A stretch of 64,000 nt of DNA from Palsa-883 sp963847615. GTDB lineage: Bacteria > Pseudomonadota > Alphaproteobacteria > Acetobacterales > Acetobacteraceae. Below, one piece after another: positions 26,448 to 34,820 of this stretch (position 1 is the first letter of the stretch; the number at the start of each line of letters is the position of its first letter). The stretch is taken from assembly GCA_963847615.1 (NCBI GenBank), contig CAWKAN010000021.1, positions 129,465-193,464 on the forward strand, given 5' to 3'. Position numbers and translations under genes: made by a program. The notes under the pieces were generated by a model. That model had not been told where the DNA came from. It ran no database searches and saw only the letters and a list, made by a program, of their open reading frames with translations.

Positions 26448-26882
26448 TCAATGGCCTAGCCCCAGGCGGCGCACCTCGATCACCGGGCAGCGGTCCATGA
26501 CGACGATCAGCCCCGCGGCGCGCGCGCGTTCCGCGGCGTCGAGGTCGATGACGCCAAGCTGCAGCCAGACGATGCTTGCGCCCAGCCGCAGCGCCTCGTC
26601 CACCACGCCCGCGACATGCCGGCTGGCACGGAACACGTCCACCATCTCCAGCGGCGCGGCGGCGGCGAGGTCGGGCACCACGGGGCGGCCATGGATCGTC
26701 TGGCCGGCGAGCAGCGGGTTGACCGGGGTGACGTCGTGGCCCTGGCGCAGCAGGAACGCCATCACATGGTGCGAATCCCGCCACGGCCTGGCCGAGGCAC
26801 CGACCAGCGCGATGCGGCGGGGCGTGGACAGGACCGCGCGGATGGTCGCGTCGGTCGGCGGGTCGAGGCGCATGGGACGCAT
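26448..26882 (-). CDS. CoA-binding domain protein (YccU-like)
   Basis: The 144-residue protein is a single Rossmann-type CoA-binding domain: IALVGASARPWRDSHHVMAF, then VTPVNPLLAGQTIHGRPVV, ASIVWLQLGVID and the terminal VVMDRCPVIE, all typical of the YccU/succinyl-CoA ligase alpha N-domain family. A regulatory or metabolite-binding function is assumed; no substrate is known. ATG at 26882 has GGAG close upstream; ATG at 26873 is also possible. Confidence 0.9.
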   Translation of the reverse strand: MRPMRLDPPTDATIRAVLSTPRRIALVGASARPWRDSHHVMAFLLRQGHDVTPVNPLLAGQTIHGRPVVPDLAAAAPLEMVDVFRASRHVAGVVDEALRLGASIVWLQLGVIDLDAAERARAAGLIVVMDRCPVIEVRRLGLGH

Positions 26883-26950
26883 CCTGCTCCCGGCCGGCCG
26901 GGTTGCGCCAGCCCGCGGTCGTTGCATTGACGGTCTGGCACCGCTGCGCG

Positions 26951-27050
26951 GCCGGCGCCAATGATCGCCCGGCGCCAATGATGGTTCGGGCCAATGCTGG
27001 CTCGGGCCAACGATCGCTCAGGTCAACGATTGCTCGCGCCAACGATGGTT
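26951..27050. repeat. Degenerate 16-17 bp tandem repeat upstream of glyQ
   Basis: About six imperfect units of the form CGGGCCAA(C/T)GAT(C/G)G(C/T)T lie head to tail, between the divergent CoA-binding and glyQ genes, where promoters for both should lie. No clear minus 10 or minus 35 box can be assigned. Confidence 0.75.
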
Positions 27051-27178
27051 GGGTGCCGCGGATCGGCGGCGCCACATTTTTCCCTGCGGCACACGCCATG
27101 GCGTGGATAGCGCCTTGCCCGATTTCAGGCAGGATGCTTTATATCGCGCCGCTTCCTGCTCACCAGATACGCCGGCGG

Positions 27179-28063
27179 ATGGACCGCGTGGATCCCAAGC
27201 TCAGCTTCCAGGACCTGATCCTGCGCCTGCACGGCTTCTGGTCGCGCCAGGGCTGCGTGATCCTGCAACCGTACGATGTCGAGATGGGCGCTGGCACGTT
27301 CCATCCCGCCACCACCCTGCGCGCGCTCGGTCCGCAGCCGTGGCGGGCGGCCTATGTGCAGCCCTCGCGCCGCCCGAGCGACGGGCGCTACGGCGAGAAC
27401 CCGAACCGGCTGCAGCACTATTATCAGTACCAGGTCATCATGAAGCCGTCGCCGCCCGACGCGCAGGACCTGCTGCTGGCGAGCTACCGCGAACTCGGCC
27501 TCGATCCGCAACTGCACGATTTCCGCTTCGTCGAGGACGACTGGGAAAGCCCCACCCTGGGCGCCTGGGGCCTGGGGTGGGAGGTCTGGTGCGACGGCAT
27601 GGAGGTCGGCCAGTTCACCTATTTCCAGCAGGTCGGCGGCATCCCGGTGACGCTGCCCAGCTTCGAGATGACCTACGGGCTCGAACGGCTGGCGATGTAC
27701 GTGCAGGACCGCGAGAACGTCTTCGACCTGGACTTCAACGGCGCCCCGGGGGACCGGCGCGTGACCTACGGCGATGTGTTCCTGCGCGCCGAGCGGGAAT
27801 ACAGCGCGCACAACTTCGACTACGCCGATACCGCGATGCTGGCCCGCCATTTCGCCGATGCCGAGGCGGAATGCGCCGCGCTGCTCGACCGGCACCTCGC
27901 GCTGCCGGCCTACGACCAGTGCATCAAGGCCAGCCACCTGTTCAACCTGCTCGACGCCCGCGGCGTGATCAGCGTGACCGAGCGGGCGAGCTACATCGCC
28001 CGGGTCCGCGCCCTGGCGAAAGGCAGTTGCGAGGCCTGGGTTGCCGGCGAGGCCGCAACGTGA
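27179..28063 (+). CDS. glyQ: Glycyl-tRNA synthetase alpha subunit
   Basis: GlyQ is the catalytic alpha subunit of the bacterial alpha2beta2 glycyl-tRNA synthetase. The 294-residue protein has the class II signatures near-invariant in this family: LSFQDLILRLHGFWSRQGC, the segment MGAGTFHPATTLRALG, AAYVQPSRRPSDGRYGENPN and FTYFQQVGGI. The start at 27179 (MDRVDPKLSF) is chosen; an upstream ATG at 27134 is possible. glyS usually follows directly, but here a VapB-type antitoxin and an insertion sequence follow instead, so glyS must be elsewhere or beyond the accessory stretch. Confidence 0.95.
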   Translation: MDRVDPKLSFQDLILRLHGFWSRQGCVILQPYDVEMGAGTFHPATTLRALGPQPWRAAYVQPSRRPSDGRYGENPNRLQHYYQYQVIMKPSPPDAQDLLLASYRELGLDPQLHDFRFVEDDWESPTLGAWGLGWEVWCDGMEVGQFTYFQQVGGIPVTLPSFEMTYGLERLAMYVQDRENVFDLDFNGAPGDRRVTYGDVFLRAEREYSAHNFDYADTAMLARHFADAEAECAALLDRHLALPAYDQCIKASHLFNLLDARGVISVTERASYIARVRALAKGSCEAWVAGEAAT

Positions 28064-28119
28064 TGCATCGCCGCCCCAACGAACCCATTCGCCACAGAAC
28101 CATACAATAGGGAAACGCC

Positions 28120-28323
28120 ATGCATACCGAACTGGTGATCGAGGACGAGGATGCGTGCATGTTGGCCGCGGAGCTGGTGGCGCTGACCGGCGAAACCCTG
28201 CGCTCGGCCGTGGTGACGGCGCTGCGCGAACAGATCGCCCGCGAAACCGCGCGCCGGGCGCGCCAGGACCGCATCATGGCGATCACCCGCGACATCGCGC
28301 TGGGATCGCGCATGGCCGCGTAG
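28120..28323 (+). CDS. VapB-type antitoxin (Rv0623-like), orphan
   Basis: The 67-residue protein has the layout of the PSK transcription-factor/VapB family: a short N-terminal strand, LVALTGETLRSAVVTALREQ as the DNA-binding helix region, and a charged C-terminal helix. Such antitoxins neutralise a VapC ribonuclease encoded just downstream. No vapC frame follows; the next 200 bases contain no PIN-domain start. The start at 28120 has AGGGAA six bases upstream. It is probably a remnant or acts on a distant partner. Confidence 0.7.
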   Translation: MHTELVIEDEDACMLAAELVALTGETLRSAVVTALREQIARETARRARQDRIMAITRDIALGSRMAA

Positions 28324-28432
28324 CCCGGCGCGCGCCACGCGCCATCGGATGTGGCGGCAGCAAGACGAGCCTTCGCGCGGCGCCGCGGTGGGCACCCTCA
28401 GGCGCCGGGATGCCGCTCCCCCTGGCCCGGGC

Positions 28433-28531
28433 TCACCGCCCCGGCAGGATATCGCGCGCCAGATCGCGCAGCACCTGGTCGATCGGCGGCGCGCCGGCCC
28501 CGCTGACCTGCGGATTGAGGATCACCGGACC
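28433..28531 (-). pseudogene. 3'-terminal gene fragment cut by the insertion sequence
   Basis: Thirty-two codons before a TGA (28433-28435) read GPVILNPQVSGAGAPPIDQV and then LRDLARDILPGR, a plausible protein C-terminus. The frame is interrupted at the CTAG target of the insertion element, and no matching continuation is found beyond its other end. I do not recognise the parent gene. Confidence 0.4.
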
Positions 28532-28535
28532 CTAG

Positions 28536-30175
28536 CAGCCTGTCGGACTCAGGTTTTGCCGCTGATCGGCGGAACGGCCCCGAAACCGCGTCCACGGGGG
28601 TTTTCAGTCGCTGGCGGCCGTCAGTTCCGCTCCAGGGGCCACCCCGATCGTCGTTCTCGACCTCAAGGGCCTCGGAGCGCGCGTGAAAATGCCGCGTTTC
28701 ACCTCACCCTTGTGGACAAAGGATGAACAACCGCTTCACGTTCCAGGCCATGGTCACAAAACTCCACTCGCCGCGCACCATGTCGATCCCACGCAGCAGG
28801 AATTGCCGAAAGCCCATCACCGATTTGATGATCCCGAACACCGGTTCCGGGATTTGCTTGCGCAAGGCATAGAGATCCCGACCTGCCCGTGTCGTCAGCC
28901 GGTGCGCCATCGCTTGCACGAGTGTTGGATTTTCAGGCGGTAACGGATCAGGGTCGAAACGCTCTGCCACCGGCGGATGATGCGGCTGCCGGCCCATGGC
29001 GATCAGCGGATCGATGCCGGCCGCCTCGCACGCGGCCACGTTCGCCGCGCTGAAATAGCCAGTATCCGCCAACAACGTGTCCACGTCCCCCAGTTCGTCA
29101 GGCAGGGCGTCGATTTGGTTTAATATCGGTTCGATTTGCTGCTTGTCGTTGACCGCTTGCACAACGTCCTGGGCGACCACCAGCAGACTGTCCGCCGCGA
29201 CGGCCGCCTGCGCATTATAGCATTGTTCGAACCCACCGCCCGCCAGAGCCTGCCCCTGCGAAGGCCGGGGGCATGATGCGCGAGTCTTCATCGGTCAGAT
29301 TGATCTGATCCTTGGGCAGCGGGCCTTCGACCGGCCGCTGGGGTGGCCGGCCGCCGGGCTTTTTGCCCGTGGCCGCGGTTTTTGCTTCCCGCGCCGCCAG
29401 CTTCGCCTCATGCTCCGCCATCTCCCGCGCGAAACGTTCTTTCGCGCGAGCCTCGATCTTCACACGGGCCGCCGCGAGTTTCTCCAACCGGTCCTCGCGC
29501 CGCGCCAGCTCTTCAGGGATCGACATCCCGTCCGCCATGTCCGTCTGGTCCGCCGCCTCGGCTTTCGCCAGGAGTTCGGCCACCTCGGCGTTCAATTGTG
29601 CCTCGATCTTGCCGGCGTGCTCATAGGATAACGCGCTGTGGCGGCTGGCGTTGGCGTGAATTTTGGTCCCATCCAGTGCCACCGTGCCCATCTTCAGAGC
29701 GCCCATCTCACGGGCCAGCAGCAGCGCTTTGACGAACAGCGCTTCGATGTCCTTGAGGAACCGCCGCCGGAACGTCGCGATGGTGTCGTGGTCGGGATGG
29801 TCGTTCGCCGCGATGCACCGGAACGCCACGGAATCGTCGGTCGCGCGTTCCAGCCGGCGGCTGGAAAACACCCCCGTGGCCTAGCCGTAAACCAGAACAC
29901 CCAACAGCGGCGCCGGGTGGTAGGAGGCCGAACCGGTTCCGCGATACCTCTTGCTCATCGCGGTAAGGTCGAGGCCCTCAATCACTTCCACCACGAAGCG
30001 GGCCAGGTGCCTTTGGGGCAGCCATTCATCCACGGAAGGGGGCAGCAGAAAGCTGGTCAGGCGGTCGGTCGGACGAAAGTTGGCCATGCGGCAATGTCCG
30101 GCAGGAAGTGCGAATCGACGTTGCGATTGTAACATGACCCCCAACAGGCAGCCAGGCCGCAAGTCCGACAGGCTG
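28536..30175 (-). mobile_element. IS1182-like insertion sequence, inactive
   Basis: The 1,640-bp element has imperfect terminal inverted repeats (CAGCCTGTCGGACT at both ends) and is flanked by CTAG on each side (28532-28535 and 30176-30179), a likely 4-bp target duplication. It carries one transposase gene broken by a stop codon and a frameshift, so it cannot move by itself. Placement between glyQ-vapB and further fragments marks an accessory stretch. Confidence 0.85.
28704..30087 (-). pseudogene. IS1182-family transposase, nonsense mutation and frameshift
   Basis: The product belongs to the DDE transposases of IS1182 type. The first part (MANFRPTDRLTSFLLPPSVD, then ARFVVEVIEGLDL) ends at an in-frame TAG at 29881-29883 where VYGYATG is expected. 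The second part begins FSSRRLERATDDSVAFR and carries the catalytic-region segment VALDGTKIHANAS. A one-base surplus near 29240 moves the remainder (GGFEQCYNAQAAV, then LLADTGYFSAANVAACE) into another frame. The element is therefore inactive. Confidence 0.9.
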
Positions 30176-30403
30176 CTAGTGCGCCGTGTCGTTGATATTG
30201 CCTGGATTCATGCTCCGTCGATTGTCCCTGAAAGCGTCGCAAGCAAGTCGCGACGTCGCCACAAGATCGGTGACGCAGATGACCGATACCCCTGCACCGT
30301 GATTCTGACCGGTTGGGCACACGCCGGCGGTGGCTCGGAGCGGCTGCGATCGCCTGCGGCCTCGGCCCGCGTTGCGCGCTGGTGGCGCGGCAGGACAAGC
30401 AAG

Positions 30404-30442
30404 AATTTACCGCAGATGAAGCAAGGCGATGCACGCCGATGC
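30404..30442. repeat. Inverted repeat flanking the GxxExxY remnant (left)
   Basis: The sequence TTACCGCAGATGAAGCAAGG with following GCGATGCACGCCGATGCACG is the inverse of 30866-30908. The two arms enclose the GxxExxY gene. Confidence 0.8.
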
Positions 30443-30463
30443 ACGCCGATGGGTCCGTGCGGT

Positions 30464-30873
30464 TCACCGGTCGTGCGCCACGCGTTTGGTCTTCAGGCGC
30501 GGCTTGCCGAAATCAACCAGCGGGCGGGGCTGCGGGCCGGTCGCCTTGCGGTCATTGGCGCATGGCATCCGACCCCTGGGTCAAGCAGCCGAGGCATGCG
30601 TGCGTCGTCCAGTGCCTTGACGGTGTTCAGCTCAACGGGCAGCGCGTCCTCGACCCGCAGGTCCACGAAGTCGTCGCCGACCACCACGTTCCGGTAGTAC
30701 ACCCTGGCGGCACATTGTTGCACAACCGATAGACCAGCCGCAGGAACTGCAAAAGCCGACGCATCCTCATGGACCTTTTCCAAAAACCCGACCCCAGGCG
30801 TATCGAGCACGGTGAACGCGCCGCCGATCACCTGCCCCGACAGATCATTCAGCACGGCGCCATCTGCGTGCAT
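30464..30873 (-). pseudogene. GxxExxY family protein, decayed
   Basis: GxxExxY proteins are small putative nuclease-fold proteins of unknown function. The frame starting at 30873 contains GGAFTVLDTPGVGFLEKVHE, the signature with Gly and Glu in place but His for the final Tyr, then GLSVVQQ and VYYRNVVVGDDFVDLRVED. After ALDDARMP the reading shifts; the true C-terminus (DFGKPRLKTKRVAHDR) is in another frame and ends at 30464. Several substitutions show real decay. Inverted repeats flank the gene. Confidence 0.75.
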
Positions 30874-30908
30874 CGGCGTGCATCGCCTTGCTTCATCTGC
30901 GGTAAAAT
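30866..30908. repeat. Inverted repeat flanking the GxxExxY remnant (right)
   Basis: The sequence CATCGCCTTGCTTCATCTGC followed by GGTAAAAT is the complement of the left arm at 30404-30442. It overlaps the presumed start of the GxxExxY gene. Confidence 0.8.
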
Positions 30909-30913
30909 CCTTC

Positions 30914-31224
30914 CTTCGCGGTGCCGCGGACAGAAGGTTACGGACGTGTTGACGCGCCTGCGATGCACCAGATCGTAACCGGCCTGGAGAAGCCGAGGTG
31001 ATGCAGCGCAAGCCCGGCGCGCCTCTCATGCGCTCGGCCGTTCGTCGGGCGGCGGGCCTTCCCGGCGCCGGGATCAAGCCACGGGCAAGCGGGCAAACTC
31101 CCTGCGCACCGGTGCCAGTGCCCCGAGTGGCTTATATTGCGCTTGTTCCGCGTCCGCCTGCGACCTCGGTAAAGTCCCGCAAGCGGGTCGCGAAATCGCC
31201 GCAGAATTGGTGACTCAGGGCACT
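30914..31224. other. Accessory stretch without a gene; transposon-end remnant
   Basis: No coding frame is supported. The right end (GACTCAGGGCACTAG at 31212-31226) matches the terminus of the 111-bp element at 14904. Text between CCTCGGTAAAGTCCCGCAAG and that end looks like the edge of a lost insertion element. Confidence 0.4.
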
Positions 31225-31450
31225 AGTCGCCCCGGTCCGATTTTGTGGCCTTCTCAATCCAATCAGCAAGATCCCCGGTGCCCCATGCTGGCCCAACGGC
31301 GGTTTGTGCATGACCACATAACCCGACCGCTCCCGGCGCTCGACCAGCCGCTCGGCGGTGATCTGTGCCATGATCTCGTCCGCATCGTGCACCGGCGTCC
31401 GGCCATTGAACTTGAGGGCGAAGGACAGGGGAGTGCATTCGTTCAGAAGT
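31225..31450 (-). pseudogene. Unrecognised gene fragment truncated at transposon end
   Basis: An open minus-strand frame reads CTPLSFALKFNGRTPVHDAD and continues EIMAQITAERLVE, SGYVVMHKPPLGQHGAPG, which has the composition of a real protein. It has no start codon with a ribosome site upstream and runs into the CTAGTGCCCTGAGTC end. I do not recognise the family. Confidence 0.4.
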
Positions 31451-31809
31451 CGCCGCGGATGGTATGAGCGGGCGCATACTCGCTCACGCCCGGTTCAGGA
31501 AATCGCCCGGCGGTCGGGTGGCGGGGTAGGCTGGTGGAATGCCCTCTAACGTCATCACCTTGTACGAGGTCGACTACCGGGCCGCCAAGCCGGAGGTTGC
31601 CCGCACCGCTGCCCGCGCCGCAGACGGCTGCACATCGCCCGGTTTCTCCCGGAGCATAGGCTGGAGCTGCCAGTACCGGTGGTGCCACGTTCGTAATTGC
31701 CGTTTTCGGGTGTGCACACTGTGCGCAGTGCCTGCCTCGCGATGTATAATTCTACTGTGTGCCGTTCCGCCGGTCGGCGCCAGCGGTCACACGTAACGAG
31801 GGCACGGCC
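31451..31809. other. Accessory stretch, only short fragments
   Basis: A short plus frame from 31539 (MPSNVITLYEVDYRAAKPEV) looks protein-like for about 25 codons and then becomes Cys/Arg-rich noise, so it is at best a gene remnant. Base composition is less GC-rich than the surrounding chromosome near 31680-31800. Confidence 0.35.
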
Positions 31810-32121
31810 ATGTCTGAGATCAGACCGGAACAGACCAAGCGCGTAGCACCGCGCACTGCGTTCAAGCCGGGGCAGTCGGGCAATCCTGGTGGTCGGCCGG
31901 CGGTGGTCCGTGGCATCCAAGAGCTTGCACGGCAGCACACACCGGAAGCGGTCGAAGCGCTGGTGGAGGCATTGAAGCGGCCGGGCGAGAGGGTGCGGGC
32001 TGCTGAGGTGATGCTGGCCTATGGCTACGGGAGGCCGACGCAGCAGGTGGAGGTGGATGGCCGACTGACGCTGGAGGCGCTGGTGATGGCGGCTCTGGCA
32101 AAGCCGGAGACGACTTTCTGA
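31810..32121 (+). CDS. DUF5681 domain protein
   Basis: The 103-residue protein has the N-terminal signature FKPGQSGNPGGRP of DUF5681, small proteins often encoded beside phage terminase or plasmid genes. The rest is a helical region (ELARQHTPEAVEALVEALKR) and a C-terminal part with LAYGYGRPTQQVEVDG. Function is unknown. The start at 31810 has GAGGG eight bases upstream. Its presence supports past phage or plasmid content in this accessory stretch. Confidence 0.85.
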   Translation: MSEIRPEQTKRVAPRTAFKPGQSGNPGGRPAVVRGIQELARQHTPEAVEALVEALKRPGERVRAAEVMLAYGYGRPTQQVEVDGRLTLEALVMAALAKPETTF

Positions 32122-32241
32122 CGGGCCAGCGATCAACCCACGGCCGGCGGCTTTCCGCCCCTCTGTCCTGTCAATGTCCTGTCAATGCCCGGAAAGCTTC
32201 CCGGCCCCGCTTCGGGTACTGGTCCATTAATCTTTGACTTC
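32122..32241. other. Short repeats, no gene
   Basis: A direct repeat TGTCCTGTCAA occurs twice at about 32166-32187. Otherwise nothing is seen before the end of the oxidoreductase reading frame. Confidence 0.4.
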
Positions 32242-33232
32242 TCAAAGTGTTACTGCCGAGTCTTCGACGCGATTTGAACCCACGATCCGAGGATTGGGGA
32301 TCACCCGATCGATCGCCGGATGATCCAGCAGCCGCGCCAGCCCGGCGCGCACGTCCTCCGGCCCGCCCGCCACCGCGTAACGATCCACCAGGCTGTCGGG
32401 CACCATCGCCGCGTGCGCCGGCCCCGCGCTGGCGTGGTGGCCGACGTCGTAGCCGGCCTGCAGGCGCACCACCGCCGCGCGTTCGGCGCCCTCGAAGTCC
32501 GCCGGATCGGCCTGCACCAGCGCCCCGGCGACGCGCGGGCGGATGCTGTCGCGGGCCGCGCGCGGGTCGGCCGCCAGGCCGTAGGGAACCCACACCGAGA
32601 CCTCGAACGGCGCCTGCCGCCCGGCCCGCGCCGCGCCCTCGCGCAGCCACCCCAGTGCGCGGCCGAGCAGCGCGTCGCTGACGCCGTGATGCAGGATCGC
32701 CCCGTCGGCGAAGCGCGGCGCGGCGCGCGTCATGCGCGGGCCGGAGGCGGCAACGACGATCGGCACGGCGAGCGGCGCCGGCAGCCACGCGAGCTCCCCC
32801 GCGACGCCACCGAACACCACGCGCTGCCTGCCCAGCAGGCGGCGCACCGTCTCGACGAAGCATTCCACCTCGGCGATCTTCGCCGCCGGCAGGCCGATGC
32901 TGCGCAGCGAGCTGAACCCGGTGCCCACCCCCATCCGCACCCGCCCGCCCGACATCTCGTGTCCCGACATCTCATGCAGCGTGGCGAGCGCGCTGGCCGC
33001 CACGCTGGGATGGCGCGTCGCCGGTTGGGTCACGCCGGTGGCGACACGCAGCCGCGTCGTCGCCGCCAGGCAGGCGGCGAGGGTGACGGTGACCTCGCGG
33101 CACAGCAACTGCGAACTCGATCGCCCAGATGCTGTCCAGGCCGATGCTTTCGGCCAGCTGCGCATGCGCGACGAGGCGCGGCACCGGCTCGGCGCCCCAC
33201 AGCGCCAGGCCGAGCTGCTTGCCGCGGATCAT
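32242..33232 (-). pseudogene. Luciferase-like (LLM class) oxidoreductase, frameshifted and 3' altered
   Basis: LLM-class proteins are flavin or F420-dependent TIM-barrel oxidoreductases. The start MIRGKQLGLALWGAEPVPRL and AESIGLDSIWAIE lie in one frame; QLLCREVTVTLAACLAATTR onward lies in the next after one surplus base near 33112. The body (RVRMGVGTGFSSLRSIGLP, ASGPRMTRAAPRFADG) is well conserved. The C-terminus after DHPAIDRVIPNP turns into RIVGSNRVEDSAVTL, the translation of the tRNA-like segment, so the true end appears replaced. It is 25 bp downstream of the next LLM gene. Confidence 0.8.
32262..32300 (-). other. tRNA-3'-end-like sequence at the accessory boundary
   Basis: Read on the minus strand, GGATCGTGGGTTCAAATCGC resembles a tRNA T-arm (CGTGG, loop GTTCAAA, TCGCG with wobble pairs). 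No complete tRNA can be folded from the flanks. It lies exactly where the oxidoreductase C-terminus loses its family pattern, so it may be an attachment-site remnant. Confidence 0.3.
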
Positions 33233-33257
33233 CGCCCGTCCCTGCGGCGGCTGGCGT

Positions 33258-34517
33258 CTATTCGGCCGCCAGCCCCGGAACGAAAGCCGGCACCGCGGCG
33301 CGCTGCGTCGGGTCCATCGGCTGCGGCCACCAGCGATCCTCCCATTCCGGGAACAGCTTCCACAGCCGCGGCATCACCGCTTCGGCGAACAGCTTGGTGT
33401 TGTACTTCGCCAGCTCCTTGCCCATGTTGCCGAACTGCAACAACAGCATCAGGTGGCCGACATTCAGCGTCTCCGCCACCTCGGTGAGTTGCGCCACCAC
33501 CTCATCGGGCGAGCCGACGATGACGTAGCCGAGATCGACGATCTCCTGCATCTGGGTGGCGCGCTGGCGGGCGCGCGCGCTGGTTGCCGCGGCGCGGCCG
33601 ACCTGGCTGGTGATGCCGGCGCGCTGCGTCGCCTCGGTGACGTAGCCCGGCGGCGTGGCCCACATCGGATCGGTGTGCAGGCAGCGGCCATAGAAGTATT
33701 CGGCCGGCTCGCGATACAGCTCCAGCGCCTTGGCGCGGGTTTCCGCCACGCCGACGAATTGCAGGAACCCGGCGCGGTACGGGTTGCGGTCCTTGCCCAA
33801 TCGGGCCATTTCGCCCCAGAACCCGTCCATCGTTGCGCGGCCGTCCTTGTAGCCGAAATACGACAGGTAGGCGTAGACGTAGTCCATCCGCGCGCACCAC
33901 TGCCAGGTCTCCACCGAGCCGCCGCCGGGGATCCACACCGGCGGATGCGGCTGCTGGATCGGCCGCGGCCAGATGTTGACGTAGCGCTGCTGGTTGAAGC
34001 GGCCGTTGAAGGCGAAGGTCTCCGTCTCCGTCCAGGCCCGCATCACCAGCTCGTGCGCTTCCAGGTAGCGCTCGCGCAGCAGGCTGGGGTTCTGGCCGAA
34101 GGCGTAACAGGTGTCCATCGGCGTGCCGACCGGAAACCCCGCGATCAACCGCCCGCCGGAGATGCAGTCGAGCATGGCGAATTCCTCGGCGACCCGGGTC
34201 GGCGGGTTGTACAGCGCCAGCGAATTGCCCATCACGCAGATCGCCGTGTTCGTCGTGCGGCGCGATATCGCCGAGGCGATCAGATTGGGCGAGGGCATCA
34301 GGCCGTAGCCGTTGGAGTGATGCTCGTTGCAGCACACCGCGTCGAAGCCGCAGTCGGCGGCGAACTCCATTTCGTCCATGAAGTCGTTGTACATCAGGTG
34401 CGCGCGCTTCGGGTCGAACAGCGAGGAATGGATGTCGACCCAGACCGATCGGTGCTGCTGGGCGAAGTCGTCCGGCAGCTCGGTGTACGGCATCAGGTGG
34501 AACCACAGCAGTTTCAT
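33258..34517 (-). CDS. Luciferase-like (LLM class) flavin-dependent oxidoreductase
   Basis: The 419-residue protein has the TIM-barrel bacterial luciferase pattern: MKLLWFHLMPYTELPDDF, EFAADCGFDAVCCNEHHSNG, then EEFAMLDCISGGRLIAGFPV and the C-terminal VGSPDEVVAQL. Such enzymes oxidise organic substrates with reduced flavin and oxygen. The EHH motif is typical. The substrate is unknown; pairing with a second LLM gene suggests a small catabolic unit. The start at 34517 follows GGGGAT. The upstream AT-rich region carries an operator-like palindrome ATGATACATCAT. Confidence 0.9.
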   Translation of the reverse strand: MKLLWFHLMPYTELPDDFAQQHRSVWVDIHSSLFDPKRAHLMYNDFMDEMEFAADCGFDAVCCNEHHSNGYGLMPSPNLIASAISRRTTNTAICVMGNSLALYNPPTRVAEEFAMLDCISGGRLIAGFPVGTPMDTCYAFGQNPSLLRERYLEAHELVMRAWTETETFAFNGRFNQQRYVNIWPRPIQQPHPPVWIPGGGSVETWQWCARMDYVYAYLSYFGYKDGRATMDGFWGEMARLGKDRNPYRAGFLQFVGVAETRAKALELYREPAEYFYGRCLHTDPMWATPPGYVTEATQRAGITSQVGRAAATSARARQRATQMQEIVDLGYVIVGSPDEVVAQLTEVAETLNVGHLMLLLQFGNMGKELAKYNTKLFAEAVMPRLWKLFPEWEDRWWPQPMDPTQRAAVPAFVPGLAAE

Positions 34518-34679
34518 GGCCGATCCCCGTTTGATGTTGCCGATAGTTTCACGCGCGCCAGCGACTCTGTCCAGCTTGCGCCGGCGGACGGTGCGGCAAT
34601 CGGGGCGAAGCAACGGGCGGCCACGGATTTCGCCCCTGTGCCGCCAGGTGCAAAGCCTTCGCGCGGCCGGGCGATTGGC

Positions 34680-34820
34680 ACATTTTCCACCGAATTCGTT
34701 ATGATACATCATGACAATACCAACGAAAATTCCAAATAACTGCCATCTTAACAAGAGCTATATATAACTATATTTAATGAGAGAACTGAAATGTTGTTAC
34801 AGTATACAGTATACTGGAAT
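34680..34820. promoter_or_regulatory. AT-rich control region with operator-like palindromes
   Basis: This is one of the few AT-rich stretches of the window. It contains ATGATACATCAT (34701-34712) and CAGTATACAGTATACTG (34800-34816, whose last ten bases are a perfect palindrome), and a TATATAACTATATTTA run. On the minus strand TTGTCATGATGTATCATAAC overlaps a possible promoter for the LLM gene. The adjoining ligase frame ends inside it. Confidence 0.45.

Noticed and set aside
28120..28535. Complete VapBC toxin-antitoxin pair
   Set aside because: No PIN-domain toxin frame follows the antitoxin before the insertion sequence.
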